A stretch of 64,000 bases of DNA from assembly GCF_009792795.1 (NCBI RefSeq), contig NZ_VKHQ01000005.1, forward strand, positions 248,001-312,000, written 5' to 3'. Position numbers and translations under genes: made by a program. The stretch's first letter is position 1, and each line of letters starts with the position of its first letter. A model generated the notes under the pieces. That model did not search any database. It was not told the origin of the DNA and saw only the letters and a list, made by a program, of their open reading frames with translations. Source of the stretch: Cognatiluteimonas profundi. Its GTDB lineage: Bacteria; Pseudomonadota; Gammaproteobacteria; Xanthomonadales; Xanthomonadaceae. Below are positions 18,119 through 27,868 of this stretch, one piece after another.

Positions 18119-19336
18119 TCAGCCTATGACGTTGGTGAGGTCGTATATGGGGGTCAGCACGGCCAGGATGACGATGCCGACGATGCTCGCCAGCAACAAC
18201 GTCACCACCGGGACCAGCGCGGCCAGCATGCGATCCATCGCGAGCGACGTCTCCTGCTCGAAGGTGTCCGCGGTCCGCAACAGCATCGCATCCAGTGCGC
18301 CGGATTCCTCGCCGACCTGGATCATCTGCAGCGCCAGCCGTGGGAAGCGCTTGCCCTTGGCCAGCGCCGCCGACAGGCCGATGCCATTCTTGACGTCGTC
18401 CGCAGCGGCTTCGACCGAGTCGGCGAGCGCGCGGTTCCCCAGCACGTTGCGGCCGATGCCCAGCGCCGTCAGCAAGGGGACGCCGTTCTTCAGCAAGGTG
18501 CCAAGCGTGCGGGCCAGGCGCGCGGTCTCCAGCTTGGCGATGAGCGGGCCGGCGAACTTCTGCCGCAGGATCCATTCGTCAAAGCGCGCGCGGAACACGG
18601 GATCACGGCGCTTGCGGTCCAGCCACCACAGCAGCAGCGCGGGAACGGCCAGCAGCACGAACCACCAGTTGCGGACCAGCAGGCCCACGCCGAGCACGAT
18701 TTTCGTGAACCACGGCAGCGGTGCGTCCAGGCTCTCGTACATCGCCGAAAACTGCGGCACCACGAACCCGAGCAGGAACAGCAGCGACAGGCTCACCATC
18801 ACCAGCAGGATCGCCGGATAGATCATCGCGTTGATGACACGCCCGCGCATGGCACGGCTGCGTTCGAGGTAATCGGCCAGTCGCAGCAGGGTCTCGTGCA
18901 TGCTGCCGCCGGCTTCGCCGGCACGCACCATGTTGATGTACAGCCGCGAGAACGTACCGTGCTGGCGTTCCAGCGCGGTCGACAATGCGGTGCCGCCACG
19001 CACCGCGTCGCGCACGTCGGTGATGGTCCGACGCGCCGCCTCGTCCTCGGGCAGTTCCAGCAGGATCGTCAGCGCGCGGTCCAGCGGCTGTCCGGCACCG
19101 AGCAAGGTCGCCAGCTGCTGGGTGAACTGCACCAGTCGTTCGCCGGCGAACGGCTTGGGCTTGAGCAGCGCGCGCCAGGCTGATTCACCACCGCCCTCGC
19201 TGGCCAGTCGCGCCTCGACCGGCAGGTGGCCCTGTTCCTGCAGCCGCAGCACGACCTCGGCGTCGCTGACGGCTTCCATCTGGCCGTCCAGCATCTCACC
19301 GCGCGCATTGAGCGCCTTGTAGCGGAAGAGGGGCAT
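18119..19336 (-). CDS. gspF: type II secretion inner-membrane protein GspF
   Basis: Polytopic platform protein of 405 residues with two T2SSF domains. The N-terminus MPLFRYKALNARGEMLDGQMEA is characteristic, as is GERLVQFTQQLATLLGAGQPLDRAL. Three membrane segments are visible (near residues 170-190, 220-240 and 375-400). The repeat AGEAGGSMHETLLRLADYLE / VGEESGALDAMLLRTADTFE shows the internal duplication. It is 4 bases downstream of gspE. Confidence 0.96.
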   Translation of the reverse strand: MPLFRYKALNARGEMLDGQMEAVSDAEVVLRLQEQGHLPVEARLASEGGGESAWRALLKPKPFAGERLVQFTQQLATLLGAGQPLDRALTILLELPEDEAARRTITDVRDAVRGGTALSTALERQHGTFSRLYINMVRAGEAGGSMHETLLRLADYLERSRAMRGRVINAMIYPAILLVMVSLSLLFLLGFVVPQFSAMYESLDAPLPWFTKIVLGVGLLVRNWWFVLLAVPALLLWWLDRKRRDPVFRARFDEWILRQKFAGPLIAKLETARLARTLGTLLKNGVPLLTALGIGRNVLGNRALADSVEAAADDVKNGIGLSAALAKGKRFPRLALQMIQVGEESGALDAMLLRTADTFEQETSLAMDRMLAALVPVVTLLLASIVGIVILAVLTPIYDLTNVIG

Positions 19337-19340
19337 GCCG

Positions 19341-21068
19341 TCAGGCGTCTTCGGTGACGCGAAGCACTTCCTCGATCGTCGTCACTCCCGCCATCGCCTT
19401 GACGATGCCGTCCTCGTACATCGTGCGCATGCCGGCGTTGCGTGCGAGCTGTTCGAGCTCGCCCATGCCGGCATGGCGCATGACGGCGCGGCGCAGCTCG
19501 TCGTTCATCACCATGAATTCCATGATGGTGGTGCGGCCGTGGTATCCAGTCGGCGCGATCGCCGAGCCACGCGGGCGGTACAGGTACACATCGCCTTCGG
19601 GCTGGTAACGGCGCAGGTCGAACTTCTGGATCTCCTCCGGCGAGGCGAGGTATTTCTCCGCGTGCGTCGGCTCCAGGCGTCGCACCAGGCGCTGGGCGAG
19701 GATGCCGTTGATGGTGGACGTCAGCAGGTAATCCTCGACGCCCATGTCGAGCATGCGGGTGATGCCGCCGGCGGCATTGTTGGTGTGCAGCGTCGACAGC
19801 ACGAGGTGTCCGGTGAGCGCCGACTGGATCGCGATGCGCGCGGTTTCCAGGTCGCGCATTTCGCCGATCATGATGATGTCGGGATCCTGGCGCACGATGC
19901 TGCGCAGCGCATGCGCGAAATCCAGTCCGATCTGCGGCTTGGCCTGGATCTGGTTGATGCCCTCGATCTGGTATTCGACCGGATCCTCGACGGTGATGAT
20001 CTTGACGTCGGGCGTGTTGAGCTTGCTCAGCGCGGTATACAGCGTCGTGGTCTTGCCCGAGCCGGTCGGGCCGGTCACCAGCAGGATGCCGTGCGGCTGC
20101 TCCAGCACGCGCTGGAACTGCGGCAGGAAGTGATCGGTGAATCCCAGGCGTTCGAAGTCGAACACGACGGTCTCGCGATCGAGCAGGCGCATCACCACCG
20201 ATTCGCCGTGCGCGGTCGGCACCGACGACACGCGCAGGTCGAGTTCCTTGCCCTGCACGCGCAGCATGATGCGGCCGTCCTGCGGCAACCGACGCTCGGC
20301 GATGTTGAGCTTGGCCATGATCTTGATGCGGCTGATCACGGCGGCGGTCAGGTTCTGCGGCGGGCTCTCGCCCTCCTCGAGCACGCCATCGATGCGATAG
20401 CGCACCTTCAGCCGGTTTTCGAACGGCTCGATGTGGATGTCCGACGCGCGCAGTTCGACGGCACGCTGGATGACCAGGTTGACCAGCCGGATCACGGGCG
20501 CTTCGGAAGCGAGGTCGCGCAGGTGCTCGACATCGTCCATGTCGCCGCTCTCGCCCTCGGCGGTCTCCACGATCGCGCCCATCGCACTGCGGCCCTGGCC
20601 ATGCCAGCGCTCGATCAGGTCGTCGATCTCCGAACGCAGGCCAACGTGCGCACGCACCTCGCGCTGCGTCGCCAGCCGCACGGCATCCAGCGCGTAGACG
20701 TCCTGCGGATCGGCGACCAGCACATCCAGGTGGGTGGCGTCCTCGGCGATCGGCACGACGTGGAACTGCTTCATGAACTTCGACGACAGCACCACCGACT
20801 CGGGTGGCAATTCCGGTGCGTCCTTGACGCTGACCAGCGGCAGGTCGAGCACCGCGGCGGCGGTCTCGGCGTGATCGCGCTCCGACACCAGGCCCAGGCG
20901 GGCCAGCAACGTCAGCAGGCTGCCGCCGGTTTCCTCCTGCAGGCGCCGGGCGCGCACCAGGTCCGTGTCCTTCAGCCGACCCTTTTCCAGCAGCGCCGCA
21001 ACGACACGCTCATCGACGCTGGTGTCGATGTCCTCGGCGGTGGGCGGGTTGTTCAGGATTGCGTTCAC
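19341..21068 (-). CDS. gspE: type II secretion ATPase GspE/XpsE
   Basis: Cytoplasmic hexameric ATPase powering the pseudopilus. The GTG at 21068 (VNAILNN...) gives 575 residues, close to the Xanthomonas length. An in-frame extension to 21179 has no ribosome binding site and would cross a hairpin-rich stretch. An N1E domain (about residues 30-150; ERDHAETAAAVLDLPLVSV) precedes the ATPase core. That core has Walker A GPTGSGKTTT, Walker B RQDPDIIMIGEMRD and the His box LSTLHTN. The zinc-binding CxxC...CxxC cluster is absent, replaced by the spacer YLASPEEIQKFDLRRYQPEG, as in xanthomonad XpsE. First gene of the T2SS run. Confidence 0.95.
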   Translation of the reverse strand: MNAILNNPPTAEDIDTSVDERVVAALLEKGRLKDTDLVRARRLQEETGGSLLTLLARLGLVSERDHAETAAAVLDLPLVSVKDAPELPPESVVLSSKFMKQFHVVPIAEDATHLDVLVADPQDVYALDAVRLATQREVRAHVGLRSEIDDLIERWHGQGRSAMGAIVETAEGESGDMDDVEHLRDLASEAPVIRLVNLVIQRAVELRASDIHIEPFENRLKVRYRIDGVLEEGESPPQNLTAAVISRIKIMAKLNIAERRLPQDGRIMLRVQGKELDLRVSSVPTAHGESVVMRLLDRETVVFDFERLGFTDHFLPQFQRVLEQPHGILLVTGPTGSGKTTTLYTALSKLNTPDVKIITVEDPVEYQIEGINQIQAKPQIGLDFAHALRSIVRQDPDIIMIGEMRDLETARIAIQSALTGHLVLSTLHTNNAAGGITRMLDMGVEDYLLTSTINGILAQRLVRRLEPTHAEKYLASPEEIQKFDLRRYQPEGDVYLYRPRGSAIAPTGYHGRTTIMEFMVMNDELRRAVMRHAGMGELEQLARNAGMRTMYEDGIVKAMAGVTTIEEVLRVTEDA

Positions 21069-21185
21069 GAGGTCACCCGGTGGGGTCCCGGACTGTACCA
21101 GCAGCGGGAATAACCCGCGGTTAAACCCAACGATACATCGCAGGCGGCGCGGTAAGGGCCGGTGGATGTCCGGCGCCACGGGTCG

Positions 21186-21206
21186 GCGCGGCGATCAGCG
21201 CCGCGC
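21186..21206. terminator. GC-rich hairpin between purL and gspE
   Basis: A perfect 8-bp stem (GCGCGGCG / CGCCGCGC) with a 5-base loop, 38 bases downstream of the purL stop and 118 bases upstream of gspE. No T-run follows. It may end purL transcription or attenuate read-through into the T2SS genes. Confidence 0.4.
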
Positions 21207-21243
21207 GTTGGTCGCGAACCCGGCGGTCACCAGGCTGCGGGCG

Positions 21244-24200
21244 TCATCCCACGAACGCCCGGGCATTGCGGAACATCCGCAGCCACGGCGAATCGCCGGA
21301 CCATTCGCGCGGCGCCCAGCTGTAGTTGGCGGCGCGCAAGGTGCGCTCGGGGTGCGGCATGAGGATGGTGACCCGTCCGTCGTCGGAGGTCAGTCCGGCA
21401 ACCGCGTCCTGCGAGCCATTGGGATTGGCGGGATGGGCGACGGCGTTGCCGCCGGCGGCGTCGACATAACGCAAGGCGACCCGCGCCGACGTCGCCGCAT
21501 CCGGTCCGTCGAACTGCGCGCGACCCTCGCCATGGGCGACGGCGACGGGCAACCGCGATCCGGCCATCCCGCGCAGGAACAACGATGGCGATTCGAGCAC
21601 CTGCAGCAGTCCCAGGCGCGCCTCGTACTGCTCGCTGCGGTTGCGCAGGAACTGCGGCCAGTGCGTGGCGCCGGGGATGATCGGCTTGAGTTGCGACAGC
21701 ATCTGGCAACCGTTGCAGATGCCCAGCGCGAAGCTGTCCCCGCGCACGAAGAACTGCTCGAAAGCGTCGCGCAGTTCCGGGCGCTCCAGGATCGACGTCG
21801 CCCAGCCGCGTCCCGCGCCCAGCACGTCGCCGTAACTGAAACCGCCGCAGGCGACGAAGCCGGCAAAGTCCTGCAGCCGCGCGCGGCCGGAGATCAGGTC
21901 GCTCATGTGCACGTCGTGCGCGCTGAAGCCGGCGCGGTCGAATGCCACTGCGGTCTCGATCTGGCTGTTGACGCCCTGCTCGCGCAGGATCGCGACCTTC
22001 GGCCGTGCGCCGGTCGCGATGTAGGGCGCGGCGACGTCCTCGACCGGATCGAAGCTCAGCACCGGATTCAGCCCGGGCGCATCGAACCGTCGCGCCAGCG
22101 CGCGCTCCTCGTCGGCGCAATCCGGGTTGTCGCGCAGCGCCTGCATCGCGTGGGTGACCGACCACCAGGCGTCGAACAATTCTTCCCAACGCCATTCGAC
22201 GAGCGCATCGCCATCCGAGCGGATCCGGATCGACGGCGCCGTGGTCGGTCGTGCGATGCGCTGGGCGCAGTCGATCAGCCCATGGCGGGCCACCAAATCG
22301 GCGAATTCGGCGCGATCGGCGCAGGCGATCTGCACCACCGCGCCCAGCTCTTCGTTGAACAGGGTGCGGAACGGATGTTCGCCCCATCCGTCGAGCTGGA
22401 TGTCCAATCCCAGGTGCGAACAGAACGCCATCTCGCACAAGGTCGCGAAGGCGCCGCCATCGGAACGGTCGTGATAGGCGAGCAGCAGGCCATCTTCGCG
22501 CGCGTCGCGGATCAGCTCGAAAAACGCGCGCAGGCGCTGCGGGTCGTCGAGATCGGGAACGCCCGACCCGACGCCTTCGCCGGCAAACGCCGGCAGCGCG
22601 CCGATGCCGCCAGCCTGCGGATGGCATTGCGCCAGGATGGAGCCGCCGAGGCGCTGCTTGCCGGCGCCCAGGCCGATCAGCCACAACTCAGACTCGGGCT
22701 CGCGCGACAACAGCGGCGTGAGTTGCGCGCGGGTGTCGGTCACCGGCGCGAAGGCCGTGACGATCAGCGACACCGGCGACACCGACTTGCGAGTGGCCGC
22801 ACTGCCGTCATCGGCCGGCCACTGCGCCTGCATCGACAGCGAATCCTTGCCGACCGGGATGCTGAGGTCCAGTTGCGGGCACAACTCCATGCCCACTGCC
22901 TTGACCGCGTCGAACAGGCGCGCGTCCTCACCGGGATGCCCAGCCGCGGCCATCCAGTTGGCCGACAGCTTGATGCGGTCCAGCGACTCGATCGGCGCGG
23001 CGCAGATGTTGGTGATCGCCTCGCCCACCGCCATGCGTGCGGCGGCGGCGGCGTCGAGCAATGCCAGCGGTGCGCGCTCGCCGATCGCCATCGCCTCGCC
23101 GGCGACGCCGTCGAAGCCCGACAGGGTGATCGCGCAATCGGCGACGGGCAGTTGCCACGGGCCGATCATCTGGTCACGCGCGGTCAGGCCACCGACGGTG
23201 CGGTCGCCGATGGTGATCAGGAACGATTTCGACGCCACTGTCGGATGCGCAAGCACCCGCAGTCCAGCCTGGTGCAGGTCGAGCGCCGCGGTGGCGAGTT
23301 CGGGCCAGCGGGGCGCGGGCGGATGCGCCGTGTCGCGGTGCATCTTCGGCGGCTTGCCGAACAGCAGGTCCATGGGCAGGTCGATCGGCCAGTCGGCCGC
23401 CGCATCGCCCACGCTGTCGACCGTGGCGCCATGGCCGACGACCAGGCGCTCTTCGCGCGTCGCGGTACCGACGACCGCGAACGGGCAACGCTCGCGCAGG
23501 CAGATGGCGGCGAATTCGGCGACGCGGTCCTGCGCCAGGCCGAGCACGTAACGCTCCTGCGCCTCGTTGCACCACAACTGCAACGGCGACAGCGAGGGAT
23601 CGTCGCTGGGCACGCGGTCCAGGTCGATGACGCCACCGACCCCGGAGTCGTGCAGCAGTTCCGGAATCGCGTTGGACAGGCCGCCGGCACCGACGTCATG
23701 CAGCGATGCGACGGGATTGTCGTCGCCGAGCGCGACGCAGCGGTCGATGACTTCCTGGCAGCGACGCTCCATCTCGGGGTTGTCGCGCTGCACGGAGGCG
23801 AAATCCAGGTCCGCGCTGCTGTCGCCGGACGCCACCGAACTCGCCGCGCCACCACCCAGGCCGATCAGCATCGCCGGACCACCCAGAACGATGACCGCAT
23901 GGCCGGGCTGCAGCATCTGCTTGGCGACCATCGCGCGATCCATCGCGCCCAGGCCACCGGCCAGCATGATCGGCTTGTCGTAGGCGCGCGTCAGTCCGTC
24001 GCCTTCGGCGAGTTCGAAACTGCGGAAGTAACCCGCAAGATTCGGCCGCCCGAATTCGTTGTTGAACGCCGCCGCGCCCAATGGGCCGTCGAGCATGATG
24101 TCCAGTGCCGGCGCCATGCGCGGATTGAGCGCGCGCGGGCTTTCCCAGGGTTGCGGCAAGCCCGGAACGCGCAGGTGGGACACGCTGAATCCGGCGAGTC

Positions 24201-25182
24201 CCGCCTTGGGGCGGCCACCGCGACCGGTCGCGCCCTCGTCGCGGATCTCGCCGCCGGCCCCGGTCGATGCGCCCGGGAACGGCGCGATGGCGGTGGGATG
24301 GTTGTGGGTCTCGACCTTGATGCAGAACGCGCCGGGAAGTTCGTCACCCGCGCGATATTCCTGCGTCGCAGGCTCCGGGCGGAAGCGACGCGTCGGATAA
24401 CCCTCGACCACCGCGGCGTTGTCGCTGTACGCCGACAACGTGTGCTCCGGCGTCTGCGCGTGCGTGTACTGGATCATCTTGAACAGCGAGGTCGGCTGCT
24501 CGCGCCCGTCGATCGTCCACGACGCATTGAAGATCTTGTGCCGGCAGTGCTCGGAGTTCGCCTGGGCGAACATCATCAGCTCGACGTCGGCCGGATCGCG
24601 GCCCAGCGCACCGAAGCGCGTGCGCAGGTAATCGATCTCGTCATCGGCCAGCGCCAGCCCGAGGCGCACGTTGGCGGCCGCCAGGTCCTCCAGCGCCACG
24701 CGCTGCAGCGCACCGCGCGCGGGCTGGACGAACAGGCCTGCCGCCGCATCGCGGTCGGGCAGGATCGACTGGGTCATCGGATCGTGCAGCAATGCCGACA
24801 GCGCGGCCTGCCGGCCGGCATCGGCCGGCCAATGCAGCAGGTCGATGCGGGTGCCGTGCTCCACGCGCCGGATCGGCTGGCGGGCCCCGTGCAGCAATTC
24901 GGTCGCCTTGCTGGACCAGGGCGAGATGGTCCCCAGTCGCGGCACGACAAAGCGGCTGACGGCGCCGGCGTCCTGCGGCTGCAGGCTGGTACGCGCCTGC
25001 AGGATCCTGCACAGCGCATCCAGGTCTGGCGAGGCGACGTCCACGCCTGCGTCTGCCGGCTGGATCCAGTAACTGGACCACGCGCCTGCGATGCGAACGT
25101 CGGGATGGATGGCCTGCAGGCGGGCTTCGAGCCGCGCGCGGCGGAATGGCGACAGGGCCGGAAGGCCCTCGAGGACGATCAT
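21244..25182 (-). CDS. purL: phosphoribosylformylglycinamidine synthase, large single-chain form
   Basis: ATP-dependent conversion of FGAR to FGAM in purine synthesis, using glutamine as amide donor. At 1312 residues it matches the gamma-proteobacterial PurL. An N-terminal PurS-like domain is followed by two AIRS-like halves ([37 protein letters not shown] and [19 protein letters not shown]). The C-terminal class I glutamine amidotransferase has the nucleophile in GICNGCQML and HPERTLRA near the end. The long reading frame on the other strand is a shadow. It lies 93 bases downstream of the dsbC stop. Confidence 0.97.
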   Translation of the reverse strand: MIVLEGLPALSPFRRARLEARLQAIHPDVRIAGAWSSYWIQPADAGVDVASPDLDALCRILQARTSLQPQDAGAVSRFVVPRLGTISPWSSKATELLHGARQPIRRVEHGTRIDLLHWPADAGRQAALSALLHDPMTQSILPDRDAAAGLFVQPARGALQRVALEDLAAANVRLGLALADDEIDYLRTRFGALGRDPADVELMMFAQANSEHCRHKIFNASWTIDGREQPTSLFKMIQYTHAQTPEHTLSAYSDNAAVVEGYPTRRFRPEPATQEYRAGDELPGAFCIKVETHNHPTAIAPFPGASTGAGGEIRDEGATGRGGRPKAGLAGFSVSHLRVPGLPQPWESPRALNPRMAPALDIMLDGPLGAAAFNNEFGRPNLAGYFRSFELAEGDGLTRAYDKPIMLAGGLGAMDRAMVAKQMLQPGHAVIVLGGPAMLIGLGGGAASSVASGDSSADLDFASVQRDNPEMERRCQEVIDRCVALGDDNPVASLHDVGAGGLSNAIPELLHDSGVGGVIDLDRVPSDDPSLSPLQLWCNEAQERYVLGLAQDRVAEFAAICLRERCPFAVVGTATREERLVVGHGATVDSVGDAAADWPIDLPMDLLFGKPPKMHRDTAHPPAPRWPELATAALDLHQAGLRVLAHPTVASKSFLITIGDRTVGGLTARDQMIGPWQLPVADCAITLSGFDGVAGEAMAIGERAPLALLDAAAAARMAVGEAITNICAAPIESLDRIKLSANWMAAAGHPGEDARLFDAVKAVGMELCPQLDLSIPVGKDSLSMQAQWPADDGSAATRKSVSPVSLIVTAFAPVTDTRAQLTPLLSREPESELWLIGLGAGKQRLGGSILAQCHPQAGGIGALPAFAGEGVGSGVPDLDDPQRLRAFFELIRDAREDGLLLAYHDRSDGGAFATLCEMAFCSHLGLDIQLDGWGEHPFRTLFNEELGAVVQIACADRAEFADLVARHGLIDCAQRIARPTTAPSIRIRSDGDALVEWRWEELFDAWWSVTHAMQALRDNPDCADEERALARRFDAPGLNPVLSFDPVEDVAAPYIATGARPKVAILREQGVNSQIETAVAFDRAGFSAHDVHMSDLISGRARLQDFAGFVACGGFSYGDVLGAGRGWATSILERPELRDAFEQFFVRGDSFALGICNGCQMLSQLKPIIPGATHWPQFLRNRSEQYEARLGLLQVLESPSLFLRGMAGSRLPVAVAHGEGRAQFDGPDAATSARVALRYVDAAGGNAVAHPANPNGSQDAVAGLTSDDGRVTILMPHPERTLRAANYSWAPREWSGDSPWLRMFRNARAFVG

Positions 25183-25222
25183 GTCCGGCGGAACCGAGGA
25201 AAACGGCCGCTCATTGTAGCGA

Positions 25223-25241
25223 AGCCGGCGCTGGGCCGGCT
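25223..25241. terminator. hairpin between dsbC and purL
   Basis: A 7-bp perfect stem (AGCCGGC / GCCGGCT) with a 5-base loop, 35 bases downstream of the dsbC stop and 40 bases upstream of purL. There is no T-run. Plausible but weak as a terminator. Confidence 0.35.
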
Positions 25242-25275
25242 CCGGGCCTGGCGACGGCGCCCTTGGCGACGGAAC

Positions 25276-26106
25276 TCAGCGCGAGCCGGTGGCGGTGCTG
25301 GCTACCGGCGTGGCGCCATCGGCGGCCATCTTGTCGAGCACCTGGCGCAACTGCGCCGGCGGCACGTAGCCGCCGACCTGGATGCCGTCGCTGGTGAGGA
25401 TCATCGGCGTCCCGGTCAAGCCCATGCGCTGGCCGAGCTTGTATTGCATGGTGACCGGGTTGTTGCAGTTGCGATAAGGCACCGGGCGATCGTTCTTGGC
25501 GTCGGTGAGTGCGGCCTTCCTGTCGGGCGAGCACCAGACGGCGACCATTTTCCTGAAGTCCTCGCTGCCCAGGCCCATGCGCGGGAAGGCGACGTATTCC
25601 ACCGCGATGCCCTGCTGGTTGTAGTCGGCGATCTCGCTGTGCAACTTGCGGCAGTACGCGCATTCGACGTCGGTGAAGACCGTCACCGTGTATTTCGGGT
25701 GCGCCGGCGCGAAGACGATGCGGTCGCTGGCCGGGATGCTCGTCAGCAGCTTGGTGCGAAGCTGGGCCATGACTGCCTCGCCGAGATTCTTCTTCGCAGC
25801 GACGTCGTACAGCGAGCCCTGCATCAGGTACTTCCCGTCGTCGCTGACGTAGATCACTTCCCCATTGACGATGACCTGCTGGAAACCCGGCAGCGGCGAC
25901 GCGGACACCTGGTCGATCTGGACCTGTGGGTTCACCGCAAGGATGGCTGCCCGTGCCCGCGCTTCCGGGGTACCGGCGGCAGCGATGGCGGCGGGCAATT
26001 CGGCCTTGGCTGGCTGCGTCGGCTTGGCGGCCGTCGTCGGCGGGCTGGTCTGCGCGCAGGCGGACAGGCTGATGGCACTGAGCAGGGTCAGGAGCAGGCG
26101 TTTCAT
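25276..26106 (-). CDS. dsbC: DsbC-like thiol:disulfide interchange lipoprotein
   Basis: Periplasmic disulfide isomerase. The 276-residue protein starts MKRLLLTLLSAISLSACAQ; the LSAC lipobox predicts lipidation at Cys17, whereas classical DsbC is soluble. After a Pro/Ala/Thr linker come the N-terminal dimerisation domain (VSASPLPGFQQVIVNGEVIYVSDDGKYL) and a thioredoxin domain with active site CAYC. The DsbC-type second cysteine pair (AVWCSPD...RNCNNP) and the cis-Pro loop LTGTPMIL follow. An upstream in-frame extension lacks a signal peptide and is not used. It may help fold T2SS substrates and envelope proteins. Confidence 0.92.
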   Translation of the reverse strand: MKRLLLTLLSAISLSACAQTSPPTTAAKPTQPAKAELPAAIAAAGTPEARARAAILAVNPQVQIDQVSASPLPGFQQVIVNGEVIYVSDDGKYLMQGSLYDVAAKKNLGEAVMAQLRTKLLTSIPASDRIVFAPAHPKYTVTVFTDVECAYCRKLHSEIADYNQQGIAVEYVAFPRMGLGSEDFRKMVAVWCSPDRKAALTDAKNDRPVPYRNCNNPVTMQYKLGQRMGLTGTPMILTSDGIQVGGYVPPAQLRQVLDKMAADGATPVASTATGSR

Positions 26107-26216
26107 CGAGGATGGATCTCCGGGAGGCGCCGTTGTCGTGGCGCGCGGTCGTTGAGACCGGCGGCGGCGCGAGGGGTTCAGCCGATTGTCGCACGCAGCC
26201 CGCTGCCGGACCGTCG

Positions 26217-27170
26217 TCAACCCCGCGGATGGTGCCGCTGGTGCAGCCGCTTGAGCTGTTCACGCGCCACCAGCGTGTAGATCTGCGTCGTCGACAGGGA
26301 ACTGTGCCCCAGCAGCATCTGCAGGGCGCGCAGGTCGGCGCCATGGTTCAGCAGGTGGGTGGCGAAACTGTGACGCAAACCATGTGGACTGATGCGCCGC
26401 GGATCGATGCCGGCAATCGCGGCATACCGCTTGACCAGCGTCCAGAACTGCTGGCGTGAAGGCGCCTCGCCATGCGTGTCGAGGAACAGCGACGACAACA
26501 CCCGGTTGCCGGCCAGCGCGGGACGCGACTTGGCGAGGTAGGTTTCCAGCCAGTGCTGGGCTTCCTCGCCCAGCGGCACCAGCCGCTCCTTGCCGCCCTT
26601 TCCCACGACGCGCAACACGCCCTGGCGCAGGTTGATCGCGGCGGTCGGCAGCGTCGTCAACTCGCTCACGCGCAATCCGGCCGCATACATCAGTTCCATC
26701 ATGGCGCGATCGCGCAGGCCCAGCGCCGTTGTCGCATCCGGCGCGGACAGCAGGGCCTCGATCTCGGTTTCGGCCAGCGCCTTGGGCAACAGGCGCGGCA
26801 GCCGCGGCGGCTCCAGCAGCGCGGTCGGATCGTCGGCGCGTGCGCCCTTGCGCACCCGGTGCGCATAGAACGCGCGCAATGCCGACAGCAGCCGCGCGTT
26901 GCTGCGCGGCGAGTAGTCGTCGCGCGTGCGCAGGGCCAGGTAATCGAACAGCGTGGCGCGATCGGCCGTGGCCAATCCGCCGCCACTGCCATTGCGCCAG
27001 CGCGCCAGGCCGCCCAGGTCGCGACGGTATGCGGACAGCGTCTGCCGCGCCACGCCGGCCTCGGCCCACAGCGCATCGAGGAAGTCGTCGATCGCCTGCG
27101 CGTCGTCGTCCTGCAGCGGCGGCAATGCGCAGGCGCGCGTGCGACGTTCGGCGGGTGTCATCGATGCCAT
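26217..27170 (-). CDS. xerD: site-specific tyrosine recombinase XerD
   Basis: Resolves chromosome dimers at dif with XerC. The 317-residue protein has an N-terminal SAM-like core-binding domain ([19 protein letters not shown]) and the catalytic domain with Arg in [12 protein letters not shown], Lys in [37 protein letters not shown] and the Tyr nucleophile. It keeps the XerD length and C-terminus ([12 protein letters not shown]). The start is ATG 27170; GTG 27173 and ATG 27161 are alternatives. It is a housekeeping recombinase, so its presence does not by itself signal a mobile element. Confidence 0.95.
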   Translation of the reverse strand: MASMTPAERRTRACALPPLQDDDAQAIDDFLDALWAEAGVARQTLSAYRRDLGGLARWRNGSGGGLATADRATLFDYLALRTRDDYSPRSNARLLSALRAFYAHRVRKGARADDPTALLEPPRLPRLLPKALAETEIEALLSAPDATTALGLRDRAMMELMYAAGLRVSELTTLPTAAINLRQGVLRVVGKGGKERLVPLGEEAQHWLETYLAKSRPALAGNRVLSSLFLDTHGEAPSRQQFWTLVKRYAAIAGIDPRRISPHGLRHSFATHLLNHGADLRALQMLLGHSSLSTTQIYTLVAREQLKRLHQRHHPRG

Positions 27171-27216
27171 CACCGGCAGCTTAGCGGCGCCGGCAATGGC
27201 CCGCTATGCTGGCGCG

Positions 27217-27681
27217 ATGAATCCACCGAACCGCAACCCGGCGCTGATCGGCTGGCGCCTGCTGGCGTTGCTGTATGACTTCTTCCCGGCGCTGGCGCTG
27301 TGGATGCTGGCGTCCGCGCTGTTCACGCTGGGCTATTACCTGAGCGGTCATCCCCCGCGCCAGAACATCGCGCCCTTCAGTCCGCTGCAGTTGCTGCTGT
27401 GGCTGGCCTGCTGGCTGCTGACCGGCGCCTATGCGGTGGTGAGCTGGCGACGCGGCGGCCGCACCCTGGGCATGCGGCCATGGCGACTGCGCGTGGTTGC
27501 GGCGGACGGCTCACCGGCGACGACACGGGCACTGATGCGGCGATATGCCGTCGGTACGCTCTCGGTGCTGGCGGGCGGACTGGGTTTCTGGTGGGTGTGG
27601 TGGGATCGGGATGGGTTGACTTGGCATGATCGTTTCAGTGATACGAGGATGCTGCGCCTGCCGAACAACGCAGGCGGGTAA
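27217..27681 (+). CDS. RDD family membrane protein
   Basis: A 154-residue integral membrane protein. The family signature is present as WRLLALLYDFFPALALWMLASAL near the start, with a second segment LQLLLWLACWLLTGAYAVV and the conserved GGRTLGMRPWRLRVVAADG loop. A final amphipathic segment GGLGFWWVWWDRDGLTWHDRFSDT ends the domain; the WHDR..S.T motif is typical of RDD proteins. Function is unknown. It is divergent from xerD with only 46 bases between starts. Its last eleven codons lie in a duplicated block (27647-27739). Confidence 0.88.
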   Translation: MNPPNRNPALIGWRLLALLYDFFPALALWMLASALFTLGYYLSGHPPRQNIAPFSPLQLLLWLACWLLTGAYAVVSWRRGGRTLGMRPWRLRVVAADGSPATTRALMRRYAVGTLSVLAGGLGFWWVWWDRDGLTWHDRFSDTRMLRLPNNAGG

Positions 27682-27852
27682 TCGGCGCGCGGCGGCGCGT
27701 CGGAATGTGTCGCCGTGCGAATTCCCTGGCGGCGCGGCATGACCGAGCCAGCCACACCCGGATGATGCGTCTGCCGCCGCACGCAGGCGGGTAACGAGGC
27801 GCGCGGCGGCGCGTTGGAATGTGTCGCCGTACGAGTTCCCTGGCGGCGCGGC
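27647..27852. repeat. interspersed direct repeat duplicating the 3' end of the RDD gene
   Basis: Two copies of about 93 bases, 27647-27739 and 27760-27852 (offset 113), differ at scattered positions. Each contains cgcaggcgggtaa and ggaatgtgtcgccgt. Copy 1 includes the last codons and stop of the RDD gene (RMLRLPNNAGG). Copy 2 encodes the near-identical tail RMMRLPPHAGG with no gene in front of it. About 20 bases separate the copies, and a GC-rich ggcggcgcgg run ends each. It fills the gap before the convergent ThrE-type gene. Confidence 0.88.
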
Positions 27853-27868
27853 GGCGCGGCGGGATCAG

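Noticed and set aside
19341..21179. Longer GspE beginning at 21179
   Set aside because: The extra 37 residues do not resemble XpsE and cross a stretch without a ribosome binding site. GTG 21068 fits the family length.
20965..26280. Very long plus-strand open frame of about 1771 codons
   Set aside because: It lies opposite purL, gspE and dsbC and is Arg/Gln/His/Val-rich with no domain. It is a codon-bias shadow in GC-rich DNA.
26217..27170. Tyrosine recombinase as a sign of an integrated element
   Set aside because: It has the length and C-terminus of housekeeping XerD, with no att sites, phage or transfer genes nearby.
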